Shown one piece after another: positions 29,492 to 34,725 of a stretch of 34,725 nucleotides of DNA (position 1 is its first letter; each line of letters begins with the position of its first letter). This DNA comes from Pseudomonas sp. SJZ079 (GTDB taxonomy: Bacteria; Pseudomonadota; Gammaproteobacteria; Pseudomonadales; Pseudomonadaceae). The notes under the pieces are model-generated. The model saw only the letters and a list, made by a program, of their open reading frames with translations. It was not told where the DNA came from and searched no databases. A program made the translations under genes and the position numbers. The stretch is from assembly GCF_007993865.1 (NCBI RefSeq), contig NZ_VIUH01000038.1, forward strand, positions 1 to 34,725, given 5' to 3'.

Positions 29492-29552
29492 CTGGGTTAA
29501 GCGGCGGCTGAGTCCCATATAGCCCGCTATTCAGCCTACGCGCTATACCCAG
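29492..29552. repeat. Long imperfect stem-loop after the GNAT gene
   Basis: The arm 29492-29511 (CTGGGT, AGCG, GGCTGA) pairs with 29531-29552 (TCAGCC, CGCT, ACCCAG) with small internal bulges around a loop of about 19 bases. It is adjacent to the 29-bp repeat and probably part of one REP-type element. It lies between convergent genes and may stabilise or end their transcripts. Confidence 0.55.
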
Positions 29553-29579
29553 TCCGCTCACCGTAACCCTGCAATGGCA

Positions 29580-31196
29580 TCAGCCTTCTGCGATCCCCAG
29601 CAGATCCCGCGCCAGCGCTTCGGCCACGCGAATGCCGTCGACTCCTGCGGAGAGGATGCCGCCGGCATAACCGGCGCCTTCGCCGGCCGGGAACAGGCCC
29701 TTGACGTTGAGGCTCTGCAGGTCGGCGCCGCGGGTGATGCGCAGCGGCGAGGAGGTGCGCGTCTCGATGCCGGTGAGCACCGCGTCGGGCAGGGCGAAGC
29801 CCTTGATCTGCTTGTCGAAGGCCGGTAGCGCTTCGCGGATCGCCTCGATGGCGAAGTCCGGTAGCGACGACGCCAGGTCACCGAGTTTGACCCCCGGTTT
29901 GTAGGACGGCTCGACGCTGCCCAGGGCGGTCGAGGGCTTGCCGGCGATGAAGTCGCCGACCAGCTGACCCGGCGCTTCGTAGGTGCTGCCGCCGAGGATG
30001 TAGGCGTGGGACTCCAGGCGCTCCTGCAGCTCGACGCCGGCCAGCGGGCCGCCCGGATAATCCTGCTCCGGGGTGATGCCGACGACGATGCCGGCGTTGG
30101 CGTTACGCTCGTTGCGCGAGTACTGGCTCATGCCGTTGGTCACCACCCGGTGCGGTTCGGAGGTGGCGGCGACCACGGTGCCGCCCGGGCACATGCAGAA
30201 GCTGTAGACCGAGCGGCCATTCTTGGCGTGATGCACCAGTTTGTAATCGGCGGCGCCGAGTTTCGGGTGGCCGGCGTATTTGCCCAGGCGTGCGCGGTCG
30301 ATCAGCGATTGTGGGTGTTCGATGCGAAAGCCTACCGAGAACGGCTTGGCTTCCATGTACACGCCGCGGGCGTGGAGCATGCGGAAGGTGTCACGCGAGC
30401 TGTGGCCCAGAGCGAGGATCACGTGACGACTACGAATCTGCTCGCCGCCTTCCAGCTCCACCCCGTGCAACTGACCCTCCTCGATCAGCACGTCGCTGAC
30501 CCGCTGCTGGAAGCGCACTTCGCCGCCCAGCGCCTTGATTTCCTCGCGCATGGTGGCGACCACGCCGGTCAGGCGGAAGGTGCCGATGTGCGGCTTGTTG
30601 ACGTAGAGAATCTCCTCCGGTGCGCCGGCCTTGACGAACTCGTGCAGCACCTTGCGGCCGAGGTGCTTGGGGTCCTTGATCTGGCTGTACAGCTTGCCGT
30701 CGGAGAAGGTGCCGGCGCCGCCCTCGCCAAATTGCACGTTGGACTCCGGGTGCAGCTGATTCTTGCGCCACAGGTCCCAGGTGTCTTTGGTGCGCTGGCG
30801 CACTTCGGTGCCGCGTTCTAGCACGATCGGCTTGAGACCAGCCTGGGCCAGGATCAGCGCAGCGAAAATCCCGCAGGGGCCGAAGCCGACCACCACTGGG
30901 CGTTGTCCGAAATCGTCTGGCGCCTGACCAACCGGCTGGTAGCCAATGTCCGGGGCGATGTTGATGTGGCGGTCGTCGCTGAACCGGGCCAGCAACGCCG
31001 CTTCATCGCGCAGGGTGCAGTCGATGGTGTAGATGAAGTGCAGCTCGCTCGACTTCTTGCGCGCATCGTAGCTGCGCTTGAACAGGGTGAAGTCGAGCAG
31101 GTCGCCGTCGTCGATCCCCAGGCGCTGGAGGATGGCCGGGCGCAGGGCGTCTGCGGGGTGGTCGAGGGGCAACTTGAGTTCGGTGATGCGCAGCAT
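29580..31196 (-). CDS. COG2509 FAD-dependent dehydrogenase-like protein
   Basis: A 538-residue flavoprotein. A small N-terminal domain (1-95; LRITELKLPLDHP, FTLFKRSYDARKK) precedes the FAD dinucleotide fold with VVVGFGPCGIFAALILAQAGLKPIVLERG: glycines at 104, 106 and 109, and E127 for the adenosine ribose. Other family features are FGEGGAGTFSDGKLYSQIKD, ILALGHSSRDTF, CMCPGGTVVAATSEPH and the C-terminal FPAGEGAGYAGGILSAGVDGIRVAEAL. COG2509 proteins are widespread but their reaction is unknown. The frame is open over 100 codons upstream, but only the ATG at 31196 gives the family N-terminus. No partner gene is co-oriented within an operon distance. Confidence 0.9.
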   Translation of the reverse strand: MLRITELKLPLDHPADALRPAILQRLGIDDGDLLDFTLFKRSYDARKKSSELHFIYTIDCTLRDEAALLARFSDDRHINIAPDIGYQPVGQAPDDFGQRPVVVGFGPCGIFAALILAQAGLKPIVLERGTEVRQRTKDTWDLWRKNQLHPESNVQFGEGGAGTFSDGKLYSQIKDPKHLGRKVLHEFVKAGAPEEILYVNKPHIGTFRLTGVVATMREEIKALGGEVRFQQRVSDVLIEEGQLHGVELEGGEQIRSRHVILALGHSSRDTFRMLHARGVYMEAKPFSVGFRIEHPQSLIDRARLGKYAGHPKLGAADYKLVHHAKNGRSVYSFCMCPGGTVVAATSEPHRVVTNGMSQYSRNERNANAGIVVGITPEQDYPGGPLAGVELQERLESHAYILGGSTYEAPGQLVGDFIAGKPSTALGSVEPSYKPGVKLGDLASSLPDFAIEAIREALPAFDKQIKGFALPDAVLTGIETRTSSPLRITRGADLQSLNVKGLFPAGEGAGYAGGILSAGVDGIRVAEALARDLLGIAEG

Positions 31197-31393
31197 GGGG
31201 TAGTCCAATATCAGGGCCGGAGGCAACCCGGCAGCTTTTTGCGAGGCGGCGATTATACCCGCGATTGCGCTGCAAGCATCGGTGCCGCCAGCGATCGGAT
31301 GACCGCCGGAGACCTGAGTGTGGCAGCGCTCTTGACCGCGAACAGGGTCGGCCGTCACTGCAGGTTGCTTGGGTTTGTGGCCGAATCCTCCGC

Positions 31394-31417
31394 TTCGCGG
31401 CCAAGTCCGCTCCCACA
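31394..31417. repeat. REP-type intergenic repeat between the flavoprotein and GAPDH-like genes
   Basis: The 24-base stretch starting TTCGCGGCCAAG and ending CGCTCCCACA has the recognisable core of a Pseudomonas intergenic repeat (inverse of GGGAGCGGACTTGGCCGCGAA). Only one copy is in this window; that it is repeated elsewhere is known for the genus, not shown here. Confidence 0.6.
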
Positions 31418-31444
31418 TGGCCGCAGTCTCTGAGCCTCTATTGG

Positions 31445-32446
31445 CTATTGGGGTTTCGGCCAGGCCAACGACACATCCAGCATGCGATTGGCGAATGCCC
31501 ATTCGTTGTCGTACCAGGCCAGCACCTTGACCAGCTCACCCTGCACGCGGGTATGGTTGAGGTCGACCACGCAGGAGGTCGGGTAGCCGTTGAAGTCGCT
31601 GGACACCAAGGGCAGCTGGTTGCACTCCATCACGCCGCTGGGCAGCTGTTGCGCGCCTTGCCGCAGGGCCTCGTTGATCGCCTCGCGACTGGCCGGACGC
31701 TCGGCGCTGAAGGTCAGGTCGAGCAGCGAGACGTTCTGCGTCGGCACCCGCACCGACAAGCCGTCCAGGCGCCCGGCCAGCTCCGGCAACACCAGGCCGA
31801 TGGTCTTTGCCGCCCCGGTGCTGGTGGGGATCATCGACACCGCCGCGGCGCGGGCGCGATACAGGTCGCTGTGGGTCTTATCCAGCAGATTCTGATCGTT
31901 GGTATACGAGTGCACCGTATTGATCAGCCCCTGGCGAATACCCACCGCTTGATGCAGCACCTTGACCAGAGGCGCCAGGCAATTGGTGGTGCAGGAGGCG
32001 TTGGAGACTATCTGCTGGTCGGCCAGTTGCTCATGGTTAACCCCGTACACCACGGTGAGGTCGGCACTGTCCATCGGATGCGACAGCAGCACCCGCGATG
32101 CACCGGCACTCAGGTGCTGCGCCGCCAGGTCGCGCTTCTTCAGCTTGCCCGAACATTCCAGCACCAGGTCGATGCCGAGGCGCTGCCAAGGCAAGTTGAG
32201 CACCTCACGTTCGCGCAGCAGTTCGATTGATTGGTCATTCACCTGCATGGATGCCTCATGCAGCTCGATATGGCCGGGGAAGCGGCCAAAGGTCGAGTCG
32301 AAGCGTGTCAGGTGGACCAGGGTAGGGTGATCGCCCAGGTCATTGATCGCGATCAGCTGAATCTGTTGTTCCAGCCCGCGTTCGAACAGTGCGCGCAGCA
32401 CTGCCCGGCCAATTCGCCCGTACCCATTGATGGCTATGCGCAGCAT
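31445..32446 (-). CDS. Type I glyceraldehyde-3-phosphate / erythrose-4-phosphate dehydrogenase
   Basis: A 333-residue NAD-dependent phosphorylating (or E4P-oxidising) dehydrogenase. The Rossmann loop is AINGYGRIGRAVLRAL; D36 after AIN (AINDLGD) suggests NAD preference. The catalytic cysteine is C152 in SNASCTTNC and the partner histidine is H179 in NTVHSYTND. The C-terminus has WYDNEWAFANRMLD. LLSHP and AINDLGD recall Epd, whereas HSYTNDQ and SMIPTSTGAAK recall GapA, so I cannot choose. There is no pgk, tkt or fba gene beside it, unlike the usual epd operon. GGGAGG precedes the ATG. Confidence 0.92.
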   Translation of the reverse strand: MLRIAINGYGRIGRAVLRALFERGLEQQIQLIAINDLGDHPTLVHLTRFDSTFGRFPGHIELHEASMQVNDQSIELLREREVLNLPWQRLGIDLVLECSGKLKKRDLAAQHLSAGASRVLLSHPMDSADLTVVYGVNHEQLADQQIVSNASCTTNCLAPLVKVLHQAVGIRQGLINTVHSYTNDQNLLDKTHSDLYRARAAAVSMIPTSTGAAKTIGLVLPELAGRLDGLSVRVPTQNVSLLDLTFSAERPASREAINEALRQGAQQLPSGVMECNQLPLVSSDFNGYPTSCVVDLNHTRVQGELVKVLAWYDNEWAFANRMLDVSLAWPKPQ

Positions 32447-32518
32447 AAAACGCCTCCCGTATGCGGTATTGCCTTCAGCTTAGGCGAGAGGCGCGGCGCT
32501 GCGCCGGGCAAACTGTGT

Positions 32519-33190
32519 TCAGTCGTTACGCGCGCCACCCAAGTAGCCGCAGCCGCGTAGCACCTGGCCATTCAGGCGCAGTTCGGCCGACAGGTGCTGC
32601 ACTGCGCCGCTCATGCTGTCGACGCAGCGTTGCGGTGCGAGCCACAACTCCAGGCGTTGGCCGTTGGCCTCACTGGTCAGGTTGGCCCGGCCTTCTGGCA
32701 ATTGCTCTTCCAGATAAGGCAGCGCCAAGGGCGGCTGGCCGGGGCGATTGAGGATCAGGCCTTTGCCGCTGACCGCCACACTCCAATCGGGTTCGTGGCC
32801 ACTGGCATGCAAGGTCGTGCGCTTGAAATTGAGGTCGTCGCAGCCCGCTCCCTCGCGCTGCAGGCGATACACCTTGCTCAAGGTCAGGCTGCCATCGACC
32901 CCGGCCTGAGGTGTCGCGGCCAACAGGCCACGCACGTCGGCAAACAACGGGCCTGGGCTATCGGCGAACAGCTCGGCGGACTCGCGCATGATGTCGGTGC
33001 CACCATCATTACCGATGACAAAGCGGCGTTGCTCCTGACAGGGACGAAACAACAGCTGCCCGGCCTGCCGATCGAGTTCGCCCTGCAGGCGAGTGTGGTT
33101 GGCGGACACGTCGCTGGGGCGGTCGGTGAACAGTTGGCAACTGGCGAACAGCGGCAACAGGGCAAATACTAAGGTGCGGCTAACGGACAT
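32519..33190 (-). CDS. COG3650 family lipoprotein
   Basis: A 223-residue putative lipoprotein: signal VFALLPLFASC with C18. The mature part has two modules. The first contains RFVIGNDGGTDIMRES and FADVRGLLAA. The second has LHASGHEPDWSVAVSGKGLIL, the HEPxW motif of the COG3650 family, and later LELWLAPQRCVDSMSG and GCGYLG with paired cysteines. Members are predicted membrane-attached proteins of unknown function. AGGAG precedes the ATG. It lies upstream of the GAPDH-like gene on the same strand with a 72-base gap, so they could share a transcript. Confidence 0.85.
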   Translation of the reverse strand: MSVSRTLVFALLPLFASCQLFTDRPSDVSANHTRLQGELDRQAGQLLFRPCQEQRRFVIGNDGGTDIMRESAELFADSPGPLFADVRGLLAATPQAGVDGSLTLSKVYRLQREGAGCDDLNFKRTTLHASGHEPDWSVAVSGKGLILNRPGQPPLALPYLEEQLPEGRANLTSEANGQRLELWLAPQRCVDSMSGAVQHLSAELRLNGQVLRGCGYLGGARND

Positions 33191-33252
33191 CGAGGCTCTC
33201 CTAGCAAGAGCGCCACGTTAACCAGCGCATCGGGCGATCACAAGGGCAGGCA

Positions 33253-33651
33253 ATGATCCAGTGCAAGCGGGTATACCAAGCGCCGAGTGCAACGGATGGT
33301 CAGCGGATACTGGTGGACCGTTTATGGCCGCGTGGTTGCAGCAAGGCAACCTTGGTGTTGCATGCCTGGCTGAAAGAGCTGGCGCCTTCGAGCGAGTTGC
33401 GCAAACAGTTCGACCATGCCCCGACACTGTTCGCTGAGTTTCGCCAGCAGTACCGGCGCGAATTGGCCGCTCACCCGGAGTATTGGCAAGGGCTGCTGGA
33501 CATCGCTGACACCGGCACCCTGACCCTGCTCTACGCCGCGCGCGATACCCAGTTGAATAACGCACAGGTGCTGGCGGAGTTTCTCGAAGAGGAACTGGAT
33601 CGCCGGGCGGAGCCGAGTTCGACGGTGTGCTATGCGGATAGGCATGAGTAA
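33253..33651 (+). CDS. DUF488 family protein
   Basis: A 132-residue small cytoplasmic protein with the family start IQCKRVY and the motif ILVDRLWPRG (19-28), then WLKELAPSSELRKQFDH and LTLLYAARDTQLNNAQVLAEFL, all found in DUF488 (YeaO-like) proteins. Function is unknown; related E. coli YeaO is uncharacterised. CAAGGGCAGGC precedes the ATG. The gene is divergent from the COG3650 lipoprotein gene, 62 bases apart. Confidence 0.9.
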   Translation: MIQCKRVYQAPSATDGQRILVDRLWPRGCSKATLVLHAWLKELAPSSELRKQFDHAPTLFAEFRQQYRRELAAHPEYWQGLLDIADTGTLTLLYAARDTQLNNAQVLAEFLEEELDRRAEPSSTVCYADRHE

Positions 33652-34020
33652 GCGCTCACCCACTAAGCGCGTTGCTCGGGCGAGTCTGACCCTGTGAGCA
33701 CCTAATGCTCGCGGGCATTCGCTGCTGATAACGTGAAATAAGGGCAAATAGTCGAATGAAGGCGCACTGGCAACGGGGCTGGAACAGTAGTTACTTACTG
33801 TTGATAGCTGGAGTAAAAAGGGGGGAGGGGCGAATAACTGAATATGCAGAGGGGTGTGGCTGGATTCTATTGCAGTTTGTTACTTGTTGAATATTAGCGT
33901 TGCTGTAAATGTTAATTGGTATGGCAGTTGTAGCGAGTGCGGCTGAAGTCAAGTTGAATGCGTTTAGCAACACGCACTTGTCAGTGACTATCAGCCGCAC
34001 ATGATAGCGTTAAATCAACA
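33652..34020. other. AT-rich intergenic region with no recognisable gene
   Basis: About 370 bases between the DUF488 gene and the second cold-shock gene. Composition becomes AT-rich from about 33760. A perfect inverted repeat, AACAGTA (33783-33789) and TACTGTT (33796-33802), is present. A short minus-strand frame (33791-34000) lacks a ribosome site and protein features. No clear terminator for the cold-shock gene is visible. Confidence 0.45.
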
Positions 34021-34227
34021 CTAAACCGGCACGACGTTATTCGCGCAAGGACCTTTTTGGCCTTGGCCTACTTCAAACTCAACCGCCTGGCCTTCATTTA
34101 GCGTTGCATAACCGCCACCCATTTTTATTTCAGAGTGGTGTACAAAAAGATCTTTGCTTCCATCTTCGGGAGTGATAAAGCCAAAACCTTTGTCTGCGTT
34201 AAACCACTTTACGATGCCTTTACTCAT
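34021..34227 (-). CDS. Cold-shock protein, second copy, AT-rich
   Basis: A 68-residue cold-shock domain protein starting MSKGIVKWFNADKGFGFI, with RNP1 (KGFGFI) and RNP2 (LFVHH). It is only moderately like the copy at 143-352 and carries SEIKMGGGYATLNEGQ where that one has KAIQSDGFKSLKEGQ. The coding sequence is much more AT-rich than the surrounding genes, with A/T third positions common, as in cold-shock genes of low-GC gammaproteobacteria. AGGAAAAGAGAA precedes the ATG. No strong terminator follows. It sits next to an insertion-sequence remnant, so acquisition by transfer is plausible but not proven. Confidence 0.92.
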   Translation of the reverse strand: MSKGIVKWFNADKGFGFITPEDGSKDLFVHHSEIKMGGGYATLNEGQAVEFEVGQGQKGPCANNVVPV

Positions 34228-34422
34228 TTCTCTTTTCCTGTATTCATGGGGATTCCCAATGGGAAGTCTAACACGAATTAATGCAGATATATTGCATTTA
34301 ATTTATGCGCAGAGTAATGAAATAGGCCTATGTGGCGCGTTCAAATGCACTATATGGGTCTAAAGAAACGCTGAGGATGACTTCCCGATTTTGGAAAAAT
34401 ACTCGATTTCACCGGCAATCCC
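34228..34422. other. AT-rich leader region of the second cold-shock gene
   Basis: This region presumably holds the leader and promoter of the minus-strand cold-shock gene. TTCCC-AAT-GGGAA (34253-34265) is a small inverted repeat near the start codon. No convincing -35/-10 pair was found. The composition turns GC-rich at about 34400, where the transposase remnant begins. Confidence 0.4.
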
Positions 34423-34725
34423 CCAGCTTTAGCGCTTGCCAGCGTTAGAGGTCAGGCGGCGGTGGCCTTGGCGAACAAGCTGGTGCGGATCTGCTGGGCG
34501 GTCTGGTGTCACCAGCGACGGTTCAGCGGTAACTGGCAGAGCCAGCAGCCCGCCTGACGGCGGGCGGGTAATCAGTAAGAGGTTTTCTCGTGGTTGTGGT
34601 GAGCAGTAGCACTGTCGAAACAGGCGAGTCCTGCGACGGAACAAGGCCGATAACAATCATGATCCTCGGGATCGATTGAACGCTTGGCCCCCGTTGCGCG
34701 AACTACAGAGTGGCCAGGGCGGTAA
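34423..34725 (+). mobile_element. 3' remnant of an IS110/IS1111-type insertion sequence
   Basis: The region starts with the C-terminal end of an IS110/IS1111-type transposase (34441-34557) and continues in non-coding sequence that looks like the segment between the transposase stop and the right end of such elements. The window ends before the element's right end can be seen, and its left end is missing. The element is therefore broken or cut by the window. Confidence 0.55.
34441..34557 (+). pseudogene. IS110/IS1111 family transposase, C-terminal fragment
   Basis: In frame from 34441 the sequence reads QAAVALANKLVRICWAVW, then CHQRRFSGNW before a TGA at 34555. This is the very conserved C-terminal end of IS1111-group transposases, where AAVALANKxxRxxWA lies just before the stop. 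The rest of the roughly 340-residue protein is absent: upstream the frame enters AT-rich sequence with no transposase features. No start codon or ribosome site is present, so it is a dead fragment. Confidence 0.7.

Noticed and set aside
33791..34000. 69-codon minus-strand frame in the AT-rich spacer
   Set aside because: No ribosome site and no protein-like pattern beyond what chance gives in AT-rich DNA.

Overview
The window looks like chromosome of a Pseudomonas species or a very close gammaproteobacterial relative. The coding regions are GC-rich, Shine-Dalgarno sites are mostly AGGAG or GGAG, and the gene set is typical of the genus: cold-shock protein, dcd, a QuiP-type acylase, dinG, pdxH, a six-gene Pha/Sha/Mrp antiporter operon with fused A and B subunits, and a COG2509 flavoprotein. 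From memory, the stretch from the acylase through dinG, the esterase, an OmpA lipoprotein, pdxH and the antiporter operon follows the gene order around the sha locus of P. aeruginosa. I could not check this.

Layout, left to right. (1) 1-1440: a cold-shock gene (minus) with a strong terminator, and dcd (plus) with a good sigma70-type promoter. (2) 1440-8684: mostly minus-strand genes. These are a QuiP-type penicillin acylase, a three-gene cluster (LEA-type lipoprotein, His-rich SEC-C protein, DUF2489 membrane protein), a secreted protein of unknown function, and a tight pair of a methyltransferase-like protein and a YchJ-type SEC-C protein. One plus-strand gene of unknown function (5664-6221) lies among them. 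(3) 8848-11558: two tandem OmpA lipoprotein genes with related leader hairpins, then an overlapping pair encoding a DUF1145 membrane protein and a secreted glycine-rich collagen-like protein. (4) 11606-19669: a CopD-like membrane protein, divergent dinG with a LexA-like box, a secreted glycosidase-like protein, a serine esterase, a third OmpA lipoprotein, and pdxH. (5) 20047-26580: a SlyB-type lipoprotein with its terminator, then the antiporter operon behind a long, highly structured leader. (6) 26581-33651: a DMT exporter, a PLP-dependent cysteine synthase/desulfhydrase-like enzyme and a GNAT acetyltransferase, bracketed by a perfect 29-bp inverted repeat; then a COG2509 flavoprotein, a GAPDH/E4PDH-type enzyme, a COG3650 lipoprotein and a DUF488 protein. 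(7) 33652-34725: an AT-rich island with a second, compositionally distinct cold-shock gene, beside the 3' remnant of an IS110/IS1111-type transposase that runs to the window end.

Most of the window is envelope and housekeeping biology: lipoproteins, peptidoglycan-binding OmpA domains, Na+/H+ homeostasis, nucleotide and B6 metabolism, and SOS repair. I see no phage, CRISPR array, tRNA, rRNA or obvious defence system. The signals most worth following are regulatory RNA candidates (the antiporter leader and the covarying hairpins before the OmpA lipoprotein genes), the LexA box at dinG, the inverted repeats around the exporter/PLP-enzyme/acetyltransferase block, and a few conserved-looking genes of unknown function.
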